Part shown: positions 50,623 through 59,078 of the stretch, piece by piece
Layout: every line of letters starts with the position of its first letter
Numbering within the stretch: position 1 is the stretch's first letter
NCBI RefSeq assembly: GCF_002895565.1
Contig: NZ_AZRN01000012.1
Location: forward strand, 151,772-215,771
Length of the DNA stretch: 64,000 nucleotides
Direction: 5' to 3'
DNA from: Petrotoga mexicana DSM 14811
GTDB lineage: Bacteria; Thermotogota; Thermotogae; Petrotogales; Petrotogaceae
The notes under the pieces: generated by a model
The model's input: only the letters and a program-made list of their open reading frames with translations
Databases searched by the model: none
Told to the model about the DNA's origin: nothing
Program-made: the position numbers and the translations under genes

Positions 50623-51063
50623 CTATTGAATTTTTATCTCTTTTCCTTCACCTTTAGCTGTCTCAACTTTTGGTATAGTTAACTTTAAAACTCCATTTTC
50701 ATATTCAGCTTTGATTTTGTCTTTGTCAACGTACTCTGGAAGTCTTATAGTTCGTTCAATCCTACCAAAATATCTTTCTCTCCTATATACGTTACCTCTT
50801 CTTACTTCATCGGATTCTTTCTTTTCTGCGGATATAGTTAATAGATCGTTGTTCAATTTAACTTTTATATCTTTTTTGTTTAAACCAGGTAATTCACACT
50901 CTACGATGTAATCTTCGTCAGTTTCATAAACATCCATCTCGCCCCGAGAGGTCGTTCCAAAAGGCAATGATCTAAAGAAATCTTCAAACTCTCTGTTGAA
51001 AAAATCAAACGGAGATAACAAATCTTCTCTGTCATCTCTATCGTCTCTTCTTCTTTCTAACAT
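50623..51063 (-). CDS. Small heat shock protein (Hsp20/alpha-crystallin)
   Basis: 146-residue ATP-independent holdase chaperone. The alpha-crystallin domain spans about residues 40-140 (MDVYETDEDYIVECELPGL, ILKVKLNNDLLTISAEK-type strands seen as KVKLNNDLLTISAEKK, VYRRERYFGRIERTIRLP, YENGVLKLTIPK). The I-x-I anchor at the very end is IKIQ. The N-terminus is rich in Arg/Asp with repeated RDDRDD. AAGGAGGCGATG precedes the ATG. Promoter TTGACA/TATAAT upstream, with a worn leader repeat between promoter and gene. Confidence 0.95.
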   Translation of the reverse strand: MLERRRDDRDDREDLLSPFDFFNREFEDFFRSLPFGTTSRGEMDVYETDEDYIVECELPGLNKKDIKVKLNNDLLTISAEKKESDEVRRGNVYRRERYFGRIERTIRLPEYVDKDKIKAEYENGVLKLTIPKVETAKGEGKEIKIQ

Positions 51064-51094
51064 TTGTCATCGCCTCCTTTTTTATTGCTTTTTT

Positions 51095-51160
51095 CCCATC
51101 ATTAGAAATTTAAAAACTTGTTTTAGCGCTCCTTTGCCCAGCTCCCCATCCTTATTTTTG
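51095..51160 (-). repeat. Degenerate leader repeat in the hsp20 leader
   Basis: On the minus strand, GGATGGGGAGCTGGGCAAAG then GAGCGCTAAAACAAG and TTTTTAAATTTCTAATGATGG correspond to the core, the GCGCTA end and the trailer of the family. It begins about 22 nt after the -10 box of the hsp20 promoter. Confidence 0.65.
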
Positions 51161-51181
51161 TCTATTATTGTTTTCATTATA

Positions 51182-51211
51182 ATTATATATCAGAAAAAAT
51201 GATTTTGTCAA
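51182..51211 (-). promoter_or_regulatory. Promoter of hsp20
   Basis: On the minus strand TTGACA (plus 51206-51211) and TATAAT (plus 51182-51187) with an 18-bp spacer. Upstream, TTGTCAATC-type short inverted bits are present but no CIRCE element is seen. Confidence 0.8.
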
Positions 51212-51311
51212 GAGTGTTTTTGAAAAATGGTAATGATTGTTTTTGATTGACAATAAAAGATTTTTATTGTTATTAAATTTAATAATAATAAAAAATTTAA
51301 TCACTTGTTAT

Positions 51312-51998
51312 CTATAAGTGATAATTATTTAGGGATCGCTTCTTTAAGATAATTAAATAAGTTAGAGTTAGTCCATCTGAAAAGGTATGAATTAGGATAG
51401 GATAGATCAAACTATTTGAAATTTGAAAGGTGTATCCTAAAATCGATCCCATTATGATCCTTCCTGGCAAAAGATTTAAGAATTGCTTTAAGTTTTCCCT
51501 ACCAAAGAAGAGATTGTTTAAATGGGCAAAAACAAAAATTATTGTTGCTATGATCGTAGCATATTCAATAGAAAAAATTGAACCTGGTAAAAACATTTTT
51601 AAATTTCCTTGGATAAATCCTCTATAAAATAATTCTTCGGCAGGGCCTACAACCAACCAAACATGTAATAACATAACTTTATTGTTTTGAAAACTTCCGT
51701 AGGGAATCTTCATTAGGTCAGAAAGAGACATCTTTTTCATACTAACTAAAGATCCCAATATTAAAATAAAAGAAATTAGAAGCATAAACAGTCCTTTTTT
51801 AAAATTTCCCACTTGAAATCCAGCCTGCTGGAAGTTTATTGGTGAAAGATAAATAAGAAGGATAGAAATCCCGATACTGAATATTCCTAAAATTAAATTT
51901 CCCAAATAAATACCTTTTCTTTTTAGAAAAAATCGACCTATTGCATATATTAGTAAATAGTAGATAACAACTAAGATGATAAATTTACTAAAGAGCAT
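51312..51998 (-). CDS. CPBP-family intramembrane metalloprotease
   Basis: 228-residue membrane protein of the CAAX protease/bacteriocin-processing family (CPBP, Abi). The active-site motifs EELFYRGF (Glu-Glu and Arg, about residues 116-123) and FVFAHLNN (His) plus a later N/H-containing helix are present among about seven hydrophobic helices. In bacteria such proteins process peptides or confer self-immunity. It is single, transcribed from a promoter beyond a large leader-repeat array (a TATAAT lies at 52344-52349 on the minus strand). Substrate unknown. Confidence 0.85.
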   Translation of the reverse strand: MLFSKFIILVVIYYLLIYAIGRFFLKRKGIYLGNLILGIFSIGISILLIYLSPINFQQAGFQVGNFKKGLFMLLISFILILGSLVSMKKMSLSDLMKIPYGSFQNNKVMLLHVWLVVGPAEELFYRGFIQGNLKMFLPGSIFSIEYATIIATIIFVFAHLNNLFFGRENLKQFLNLLPGRIIMGSILGYTFQISNSLIYPILIHTFSDGLTLTYLIILKKRSLNNYHL

Positions 51999-52017
51999 AT
52001 ATTCACCAACCTCTGTG

Positions 52018-52326
52018 TTAGCGCCCCTTCGCCCCGCTCCCCACCCTTTTAAGGAAAGGGACCTGCGGTCCCTTAGACCCGCTCTCTACCCTTCTGAGGA
52101 AGGGACCTGCGGTCCCTTAAACCGGAGGGGAGGGCTCCGCCCTGTGACCCTTTTAAGATTAAAAGCTTGATTCTAATTTTTAATTTAAAGGCCCTGTATC
52201 TTACTCCTCATTCTTCTAAGGAAGGGACCTGCGGTCCCTTAGACCCACCGAAGGTGTGGAGGGCTCCGCCCTGTGACCCTTTAAAGATCAAAAGCTTATT
52301 TTTGAAAACGCTCCCCACCCCAAATG
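52018..52326 (-). repeat. Leader repeat array upstream of the CPBP protease gene
   Basis: Read on the minus strand, it starts TTTGGGGTGGGGAGCG about 20 nt after a TATAAT, contains three perfect GGGACC-GCA-GGTCCC hairpins (near 52050, 52105 and 52224), two AGGGC-gga-GCCCT hairpins, the linker AAGCTTTTGATC, and ends GAAGGGGCGCTAACACAGAGG next to the ribosome site of the gene. Orientation follows the gene. The units are more diverged than in the pncA array. Confidence 0.9.
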
Positions 52327-52423
52327 TCTGTATCTTTAATTTAATTATACAATATTAGTATGCTTAATTTTGATCAATATGATTAACAGTTGCTATAGGA
52401 ATTAAAAGGAAATTTTGATTTAT

Positions 52424-52452
52424 TTGACTTTAGATTTTTTTTAAACTATAAT
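52424..52452 (+). promoter_or_regulatory. Promoter of the anion/H+ permease gene
   Basis: TTGACT at 52424-52429 and TATAAT at 52447-52452 with a 17-bp spacer; the gene begins 68 nt later with GGAGGAATT as ribosome site. Confidence 0.82.
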
Positions 52453-52519
52453 TGGTTGGGGATATTAAATCCTTTCAGAACAGTTGTAAAAAAGAATAGT
52501 TCCGTTTCGGAGGAATTAG

Positions 52520-53809
52520 ATGTCAATATATGCTTTAACATCCTTAATAGTCTTCATAATAGTTGTTGTAGGAATGGTTTTTCAGAAAATAGATAGAACG
52601 CTTATTGCTATGTTGGGGGCTATTTTTCTATTAGGGGTAGGTGTGTTCCCTAATCAAATTGGTGCAATAAAAGAGTATGTAGATTATAACACCCTCTTAT
52701 TGTTGCTTGGAATGATGGTGTTTGTTGAAACTTTAAGAAAAACTGGTATATTTACATTCTTAGGCCTCTCTATGTTGAGATTGTTCGGAAATAACACGTA
52801 TACTTTATTCATCTCTCTAATTTTTTTGGTTGCTTTATTTTCTGGATTTATCGACAACGTTACGACTGTTTTAGTTTTTATTCCAATGACTTTTGCTATT
52901 ACTGATTCTTTAAATATTAATTATCTACCTTTTGTTTTAGGAGAAATTTTTGCATCGAATATTGGAGGAATGGCAACTATAATTGGTGATCCTCCTAATA
53001 TAATGATAGCTTCAGCCGCAGGATTTTCTTTTTCAGAATTCGCTTTGGTTATGTACCCAATTGCATTAATAAATCTGGTGTTCATGGATATCCTCTTTAT
53101 ATTCATTTTTAAAAAAGATCTTCAAATCAAATTTGACAAAGATACTATAAAAAGTTTTGATACTTCTCATTTAATTGAAGATAAAAGAAGTTTTTTCCTT
53201 TCTATAATCCTTTTTGTAACAGTAATAATTGCTTTTTCGGCTCAACACTTTTTAGGTTTGGAGAGTTCTACTATCGCCATAATAGCAGGGTTCTTTTCTT
53301 TACTAATACTAGCACCAAATCAGGTGAGGGATACTTTGAATGAAGTTGAATGGGAAAGCCTTTTGTTCTTTTTTGGTTTATTTCTCATTACAGGGGCGAT
53401 GGAAGAAACAGGATTGATAGCTGATTTATCCAATGTCATGGTAAAAGTTGCAGGCAATTCAGTAAAATCTTTCTCTATGTTTATTTTACCTGTTGCTAGC
53501 TTAATTTCGGGATTCATTGATAATATTCCTTTTACAGCTACTATGATTCCCGTTGTTCAACATTTACAAGTAGTGCAACCCGGTATTTTTAGTGATTTGA
53601 GCCCTGTGTGGTATTCCCTCGCAATGGGAGCATGTTTGGGTGGAAATGCAACTTCAATTGGTGCATCTGCAAATATTATTGGACTGGCAATGCTCACGCA
53701 GTTTAAGAATAAAACTATCTTGTTCAAAGATTTTGCTAAATACGGATTATTACTTGTATTAGGAAATGTAGTTATCTCAGAAATATATCTATTATTATTG
53801 TTTTTCTAG
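52520..53809 (+). CDS. ArsB/NhaD-type permease (ion transporter superfamily)
   Basis: 429-residue membrane permease with about 11-12 helices, related to ArsB, the P protein and citrate-Mg transporters. SGFIDNVTTVLVFIPMTFAI and, in the second half, SGFIDNIPFTATMIPVV show the duplicated hairpin motif DN(V/I); ANIGGMATIIGDPPNIMI-like segments (seen as SNIGGMATIIGDPPNIMIAS) and GGNATSIGASANIIGLAM complete the inverted-repeat family pattern. The substrate may be arsenite, a dicarboxylate or Na+/H+; it cannot be chosen from sequence. Own promoter, no ars genes nearby. Confidence 0.85.
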   Translation: MSIYALTSLIVFIIVVVGMVFQKIDRTLIAMLGAIFLLGVGVFPNQIGAIKEYVDYNTLLLLLGMMVFVETLRKTGIFTFLGLSMLRLFGNNTYTLFISLIFLVALFSGFIDNVTTVLVFIPMTFAITDSLNINYLPFVLGEIFASNIGGMATIIGDPPNIMIASAAGFSFSEFALVMYPIALINLVFMDILFIFIFKKDLQIKFDKDTIKSFDTSHLIEDKRSFFLSIILFVTVIIAFSAQHFLGLESSTIAIIAGFFSLLILAPNQVRDTLNEVEWESLLFFFGLFLITGAMEETGLIADLSNVMVKVAGNSVKSFSMFILPVASLISGFIDNIPFTATMIPVVQHLQVVQPGIFSDLSPVWYSLAMGACLGGNATSIGASANIIGLAMLTQFKNKTILFKDFAKYGLLLVLGNVVISEIYLLLLFF

Positions 53810-53844
53810 AGACTTTAGGGCGTATTACAAAGTGAACCCACATT

Positions 53845-54085
53845 CACACTTTCCTTAGAGGGTGGGGAGTAAGGTCGAGGCGTTCTAACAAAGGCCCAAC
53901 ACGACTTACAAGAAAACTATTCAAACAATTAATCTAAAGAAATGGTTTTAAAAAGGGTCACAGGGCGGAGCCCTCCCCTCGGTTTAAGGGACCGCAGGTC
54001 CCTATTTAGAGGGTGGGGAGCGGGGTGAAGGGTCCAGAGCTCTTTCCTTAGAGGGTGGGGAGCGGGGCAACGGGGCGCTATGAAT
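53845..54085 (+). repeat. Leader repeat array upstream of the amidohydrolase gene
   Basis: Units of CTTAGAGGGTGGGGAGCGGG flank a hairpin module (AGGGTCACAGGGCGGAGCCC and GGGACC-GCA-GGTCCC near 53989). The array ends with GCAACGGGGCGCTATGAATA; the gene's ribosome site AAGGAGGAC follows about 35 nt later. No promoter was found between the permease stop and the array, so it may be read through from the permease gene. Nothing else lies in this 324-nt gap. Confidence 0.88.
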
Positions 54086-54133
54086 AAAGATTCTTAAGAC
54101 AGTAGTCAATAATACTAAAAGGAGGACTACATT

Positions 54134-55291
54134 ATGAAAACACTTTTATTGAAAAACGGATACATTTATCCTATTTCTAGAGAACCATTTGTTGGTGATA
54201 TTTTGATAGAAGATGGCATAATCAAGCAAATAGGGGAAAATTTGCAGGTTAAAGCAGAAGAGGTAATAGATGCAACAAATAAGTATATCTTACCGGGATT
54301 TATCGATGCACATTCCCATATTGGTTTGTTTGAGGAGGGTGTTGGAGCGGCTTACCAAGACGGAAATGAAGCCACAGACCCAGTTACCCCACAAGTTAGG
54401 GCGATTGATGCCTTTTATCCAGAAGACGCTGCCATCAAAAGAGCTCTATCTGGGGGAGTTACAACAGTGATGATAGTGCCAGGTAGTGCAAACCCTATTG
54501 GAGGGCAGGGGGCTATATTGAAGTTAAATTCTCAATTAACCGATGAAGCTATTTTAAGAGAACCTGCTGGGCTTAAAATGGCTTTGGGAGAAAATCCTAA
54601 AAGAGTATATGGTTCTTACAACAAAACTCCCTCTACTAGGTTAGGAAATGCGGCAGTAATAAGAGATTATTTTACAAAGGTTAGAAACTATATTGAAAAG
54701 AAGAAATCTGCAGAAAAAGAAGGGAAAGCTTTTACTGAGACAGATATCAAATTCGAAATTGGCGAGAAAGTTCTAAATAAGCAAATTCCAGCAAGGATTC
54801 ACGCACACAGAAAAGACGATATTTTAACTGCGATAAGGTTATCTGAAGAATTTGGGTTTGACCTGGTTATTGAACACGCAACAGAGGCTTATAAAATCCC
54901 TGATTTTATTAAAGAAAAAAATATTCCATTGATTTTGGGACCTCTACTAGGTTTCAGAACAAAACTGGAAACAAGGGATATGCGGTTTGAGTCGATAAAA
55001 ATAATTAATGAGAAGGGAATCTTAGCTTCATTGATGTCAGATCACCCAGTAACTCATTTAGAACACGCTTCAATACAAGCAGCTACTGCTTTAAGATATG
55101 GTGCCAAAGAAGAAGATTTGCTAAAAATGTTAACATTAAATCCAGCTAAAATTCTAAAGATAGAAAAGCATTTAGGAACGATTGATGAAGACAAAGATGC
55201 GGATTTGGTGTTATGGAGCGGTCATCCTTTTGATCCAAGAAGCGTTGTAGAAAAGACATTGATAAATGGAATTGTGGTTTATGAATTATAA
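54134..55291 (+). CDS. Amidohydrolase, imidazolonepropionase-like
   Basis: 385-residue metal-dependent hydrolase of the amidohydrolase superfamily. The metal-binding LPGFIDAHSHIG (HxH), Lys/His regions RIHAHRKDDI, VIEHATEAYKIP and SDHPVTHLEHAS (catalytic Asp) and the TLNPAKILKIEKHLGTIDEDKDADLVLW end are visible. Close to the imidazolonepropionase-like/prolidase group found in Thermotogota; the natural substrate could be a dipeptide or a cyclic amide. No signal peptide. It precedes tdh after 146 nt, which contains a TATAAT near 55351. Confidence 0.85.
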   Translation: MKTLLLKNGYIYPISREPFVGDILIEDGIIKQIGENLQVKAEEVIDATNKYILPGFIDAHSHIGLFEEGVGAAYQDGNEATDPVTPQVRAIDAFYPEDAAIKRALSGGVTTVMIVPGSANPIGGQGAILKLNSQLTDEAILREPAGLKMALGENPKRVYGSYNKTPSTRLGNAAVIRDYFTKVRNYIEKKKSAEKEGKAFTETDIKFEIGEKVLNKQIPARIHAHRKDDILTAIRLSEEFGFDLVIEHATEAYKIPDFIKEKNIPLILGPLLGFRTKLETRDMRFESIKIINEKGILASLMSDHPVTHLEHASIQAATALRYGAKEEDLLKMLTLNPAKILKIEKHLGTIDEDKDADLVLWSGHPFDPRSVVEKTLINGIVVYEL

Positions 55292-55437
55292 AATTATTCA
55301 CTAATTTTGTTCTAATTGACGATAATTGCCCATTATTGTCTATTTTTGCCTATAATCTACTCTCCAGAGGTTTGAAAAAAATTTCATAGTGAGTTACTAT
55401 ATATAATAGTAGTTATTTTTTAAAGGAGAGTGAAAAA

Positions 55438-56490
55438 ATGAAGGCTATTGTAAAATCCAAACCAGGAAAAGGGTTATCCCTAGTGGAAGTAGAAGAACCA
55501 ATTTTACAGTCTCCACACGATGTGAAGATTAAGATTTTGAAAGTGTCAATATGTGGGACTGATGTGCATATTTACGAATGGAATGATTGGGCAAAAGACC
55601 GAATTAAGCATTTCCCCCAAATCGATGGCCATGAATTTGTTGGAAGAGTAATCGAAGTGGGAAATGAGGTTAAAAACGTTAAATCTGGAGATTTAGTTGT
55701 TTCAGACAGCCATATACCTTGTGGTTATTGTTATCAGTGTAGAACAGGTAACATGCATGTATGCCAGAATTTAGAAATCTTAGGAGTGGATAGAGATGGT
55801 GTTTTTTCTGAATACACTGTTCTTCCAGATAAAGTTTTGATTAAAATAGACGAAGGCATACCTTTGAAATATGCATCTGTAATGGAACCTTTAGGAAATG
55901 CAATTTTTACGACAACCGCAGCCGATTTAAGAGGTAAGGTAGTTTTGATTGCTGGTGCGGGACCTATTGGCGCTATGGCGATAGAAATTGCTAAATTATC
56001 CGGAGCAGCTTATATTGTAGTGAGTGAACCTTCTGATTACCGGATCAATATGGCAAAATCATTGGGGGCTGATTTGGTTATAAATCCAAAGGAGAAGTCG
56101 GTAGTTGAAGAAGTATTAAAAATAACCTCTGGATTAGGAGCAGATGTCTTTCTTGAAATGTCAGGAAATGAAAACGCTCTGAATGAGGGTATAAAATCAT
56201 TAAAAAGCACAGGAGTAGCATCTATCTTGGGGGTTTATCCTGAAAGCAAGGTAAAGTTTGAAATGAATACCGCGGTTTTTAAGAATCTTACTATTCATAC
56301 GATTACTGGAAGAAAGATGTTTGAAACGTGGTATATGGCTTTAAACTGGTTGAAGTACCGTAAATTGGATTTAAGTAAAGTCGTTACACATGAATTCGAC
56401 TTTGAAAATTTTGAAGAGGCTTTTGAATTGATGGCCAGTGGGAAAAGCGGTAAGATAGTTTTAAACGTTACAAAAGAGGAGGAGGTTTGA
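55438..56490 (+). CDS. tdh: L-threonine 3-dehydrogenase
   Basis: Zinc-dependent medium-chain dehydrogenase oxidising L-threonine to 2-amino-3-ketobutyrate with NAD+. Its 350 residues contain the catalytic zinc ligands [14 protein letters not shown] (the EW-NDWA signature of TDH), [13 protein letters not shown], the structural-zinc cysteines [16 protein letters not shown], and the Rossmann motif [24 protein letters not shown] precedes the ATG. The kbl gene starts 2 nt after its stop, so the two make the classic threonine-degradation operon yielding glycine and acetyl-CoA. Confidence 0.96.
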   Translation: MKAIVKSKPGKGLSLVEVEEPILQSPHDVKIKILKVSICGTDVHIYEWNDWAKDRIKHFPQIDGHEFVGRVIEVGNEVKNVKSGDLVVSDSHIPCGYCYQCRTGNMHVCQNLEILGVDRDGVFSEYTVLPDKVLIKIDEGIPLKYASVMEPLGNAIFTTTAADLRGKVVLIAGAGPIGAMAIEIAKLSGAAYIVVSEPSDYRINMAKSLGADLVINPKEKSVVEEVLKITSGLGADVFLEMSGNENALNEGIKSLKSTGVASILGVYPESKVKFEMNTAVFKNLTIHTITGRKMFETWYMALNWLKYRKLDLSKVVTHEFDFENFEEAFELMASGKSGKIVLNVTKEEEV

Positions 56491-56492
56491 TT

Positions 56493-57674
56493 ATGGATTT
56501 TTATGAACAATTGAAAGAAGATTTGAGAAAACTCGATGATTCTGGTTTACTTATCACCATAAGAACACTTGAAAGTGCACAAGGTGCGTGGATCAATATT
56601 AATGGTAAAAAGGTTTTAAATATGTGTTCCAACAATTATTTGGGTTTGGCAAACAACGAAAGGCTAAAAGAAGCTGCTATCAATGCTGTTAAAAGCTGGG
56701 GTGTAGGTCCTGGAGCAGTTAGAACAATAGCTGGGACTATGAAAATTCATGATGAATTAGAAGAAAAGCTAGCGGAATTCAAAAAAGTAGAGGCCACTCT
56801 CGTTGTCCAATCCGGATTCAACGCTAATCAAGCAGTTATTCCTACTATAACAAATGAGGAAGATGGTATTTTATCAGATGAACTTAATCACGCAAGTATA
56901 ATAGATGGGGTTAGGTTATCAAAGGCAAAAAGATATATATGGAAACACAAAGACTTAAACTCTTTGGAAGAACAACTTGCTAAAGCTCAAAAAGATAATT
57001 GTAGGAGAAAATTAATTATAACTGACGGTGTTTTTAGTATGGATGGAGATATCGCTCCCCTTCCAGGAATTGTGAAACTAGCTAAAAAGTATGATGCCTT
57101 AGTAATGGTGGATGATGCACATGGAGAAGGAGTGCTAGGAGAAAACGGAAGAGGAGTGGCTGATCATTTTAACTTGACTGACGAAGTGGATATAGAAATT
57201 GGAACTTTATCAAAAGCCTTTGGAGTTGTAGGTGGATTCATAGCAGGTAAAAAGGTATTAATCGATTATTTAAAACAACAAGCAAGACCATTTCTATTCT
57301 CTAGTTCTTTGTCACCAGCAGAAACAGCTGCAGCTTTAGAAGCAACAAAAACACTTTATGAATCTAACGAGTTAGTAAAAAAACTTTGGGATAACGCCAA
57401 GTATTTTCAAGGTAAGATAAAAGAAATTGGTTATGATATTGGAGTTACTGAAACCCCTATAACCCCTGTGATGATCTACGATGAAAAGAAAACAAAAGAA
57501 TTTAGCTCAAAACTATATGAAGAGGGCATTTTTGCCTCTAGCATAGTTTATCCCACCGTTCCAAAAGGGAAAGCCAGAATAAGGGTAATGATAAGCGCTT
57601 TACACAGTAAAGAGGATTTAGACTTTGCCTTAAACAAATTTGAAAAAATAGGTAAAAGTTTTGGTATTCTATAA
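56493..57674 (+). CDS. kbl: Glycine C-acetyltransferase (2-amino-3-ketobutyrate CoA ligase)
   Basis: PLP-dependent alpha-oxoamine synthase cleaving 2-amino-3-ketobutyrate with CoA to glycine and acetyl-CoA. A TTG at 56487 extends the frame by two codons, but ATG at 56493 stands 7 nt after GAGGAGG; 393 residues. [37 protein letters not shown], the Asp-Ala-His of [13 protein letters not shown] and the PLP-lysine in [13 protein letters not shown] are intact. Coupled to tdh; it takes the unstable product of that enzyme directly. Confidence 0.96.
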   Translation: MDFYEQLKEDLRKLDDSGLLITIRTLESAQGAWININGKKVLNMCSNNYLGLANNERLKEAAINAVKSWGVGPGAVRTIAGTMKIHDELEEKLAEFKKVEATLVVQSGFNANQAVIPTITNEEDGILSDELNHASIIDGVRLSKAKRYIWKHKDLNSLEEQLAKAQKDNCRRKLIITDGVFSMDGDIAPLPGIVKLAKKYDALVMVDDAHGEGVLGENGRGVADHFNLTDEVDIEIGTLSKAFGVVGGFIAGKKVLIDYLKQQARPFLFSSSLSPAETAAALEATKTLYESNELVKKLWDNAKYFQGKIKEIGYDIGVTETPITPVMIYDEKKTKEFSSKLYEEGIFASSIVYPTVPKGKARIRVMISALHSKEDLDFALNKFEKIGKSFGIL

Positions 57675-57737
57675 ATTGTTGTGTGATTTTTAAATTTTTA
57701 TGATATAATAAAGAAGAAAATCTTTTTTGTAATTTTC

Positions 57738-57780
57738 ATTCCGGGTGGTGAGCGGGGTGAAGGGGCGCTAAGACAGTTTG
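57738..57780 (+). repeat. Short leader repeat upstream of the secreted propeller gene
   Basis: A single core: CCGGGTGGTGAGCGGGGTGA followed by AGGGGCGCTAAGACAG. TATAAT at 57704-57709 lies 33 nt before it, and the AGGAGGGATT ribosome site of the gene follows about 95 nt after it. Same strand as the gene. Confidence 0.8.
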
Positions 57781-57884
57781 AACATCACCAACATTAACGA
57801 AGATAATTTTAAATTTAGAAATTTATTTTAAAGCTAATTTTAAGGATTCTATAGACAGTAAAATATAAAAAGATAGGAGGGATT

Positions 57885-59033
57885 GTGGTGAAATCAAAAA
57901 TTGTATTGGTATTGGTATTAACAGTATCTCTTTTTGCGATGGCTTCTTTAACCCTTGATTGGGGAAGAGTATACACCCTTGGTGGATCTCAGGAGATCTT
58001 CGATGTAAAATCAACAGACGATGGTGTTTACCTTTTTGGATACACCAACGAAAAAGGATTCAACGAAGATATTCTAATTTTACAATTTGATCAAGAAGGA
58101 AATGTCGTTTATGAAAACAAGTTAGGTGGAAATTACAACGATTGGTCAAATCAAGGAATTTTAACGTCTGATGGAGATATCGTTGTTGTTGGAACCTCTA
58201 ATTCTTATGGTAGTGATTCAGATTTCTATGTTTCAAAAATTGGTAAAAACAAATTCTCTACCAACATTAATAAACTAGGTAACGATAAAGGTTCTGCTGT
58301 TGTCGAAGTAGAGGATGGTTATGTTGTAATAGGCTACGGTTCCGATCCTGATACATTAAATCTGAGAGGTAAAATGGTAAAACTGAATAAAGAAGGAAAA
58401 GTTGTATTTGAAAAATGGCTCCCTTACTTTGTTGCTGGTTCTGACACCAAACCTTTGAGTATTCAAAAAACTTCAGACGGTAATTTCATCATTGCAGGTA
58501 CGGTAGTAGAATTATTCGAAAATAAGACCAAGTTCTATTTGACTAAGGTTGATCCCAATGGAGAAGAAATCTGGACAAAAGTTTTTGCTCCCAGAGATTA
58601 TGCTAGAGGATTCGATGTTAAAGAAGTACCTGGAGGCTACGTAGCAGTTGGTTATGAAGGTTCATGGGATTCAAAGTGGTCAGATATATATGTTGTAAAA
58701 GTTAACCCCGATGGAAATATTTTGTGGGAAAGTTTTTATGGAGATGTTGAAAGTGATCACGGTTATTCAGTTGCCGTAGGCCCCAATGGAAATATATACG
58801 TTGCAGGATATGTTACAACCCTTAATGGAGACAAAGATTTTGCTATACTTGAATACGATAATAACGGTAATTTACTGAGTGAAAAATCTCTTGGTGGATA
58901 CGGTGATGATGTCGCTTATGCAATGGATATTGATGATAATGGAAACCTTTATGTTGCTGGGTATTCTCAATCAGCAGATCTGGGTGCAGATGCTCACAAA
59001 GATGTCTTTATTTTAAAGTACACAGTAAAATAA
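57885..59033 (+). CDS. Secreted beta-propeller protein
   Basis: 382-residue exported protein. A signal peptide (VKSKIVLVLVLTVSLFAMAS) is followed by about seven repeats of 45-50 residues, each with a DG(D/N)-(I/L)-(V/Y)-V-(V/A)-G strand and a (F/Y)-x-V-x-K strand: SDGDIVVVGTS, DGNFIIAGTVVE, PGGYVAVGYEG, PNGNIYVAGYV, DNGNLYVAGYS. This fits a beta-propeller of the SBBP/kelch-like kind. It has no membrane anchor at the end. Starts GTG-GTG; either could be used (AGGAGG upstream). Function unknown; substrate or partner binding outside the cell is likely. Confidence 0.75.
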   Translation: MVKSKIVLVLVLTVSLFAMASLTLDWGRVYTLGGSQEIFDVKSTDDGVYLFGYTNEKGFNEDILILQFDQEGNVVYENKLGGNYNDWSNQGILTSDGDIVVVGTSNSYGSDSDFYVSKIGKNKFSTNINKLGNDKGSAVVEVEDGYVVIGYGSDPDTLNLRGKMVKLNKEGKVVFEKWLPYFVAGSDTKPLSIQKTSDGNFIIAGTVVELFENKTKFYLTKVDPNGEEIWTKVFAPRDYARGFDVKEVPGGYVAVGYEGSWDSKWSDIYVVKVNPDGNILWESFYGDVESDHGYSVAVGPNGNIYVAGYVTTLNGDKDFAILEYDNNGNLLSEKSLGGYGDDVAYAMDIDDNGNLYVAGYSQSADLGADAHKDVFILKYTVK

Positions 59034-59037
59034 ATTT

Positions 59038-59070
59038 TAAACCGCCCTTATAAAATGTTGGGGCGGTTTT
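59038..59070. terminator. Bidirectional terminator between the propeller gene and mnmG
   Basis: ACCGCCC and GGGCGGT pair around a 13-nt loop; TTTTAATTTT follows on the plus strand and a T-containing run on the minus strand. It serves both convergent genes. Confidence 0.85.
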
Positions 59071-59078
59071 AATTTTAA

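Noticed and set aside
51064..51311. CIRCE or HrcA operator upstream of hsp20
   Set aside because: No TTAGCACTC-N9-GAGTGCTAA sequence is present; only an ordinary promoter is seen.
55292..55437. Riboswitch for glycine or threonine upstream of tdh
   Set aside because: The 146-nt gap is AT-rich and shows a promoter-like TATAAT and a weak TACTAT/ATAGTA inverted repeat but none of the conserved glycine aptamer sequence.
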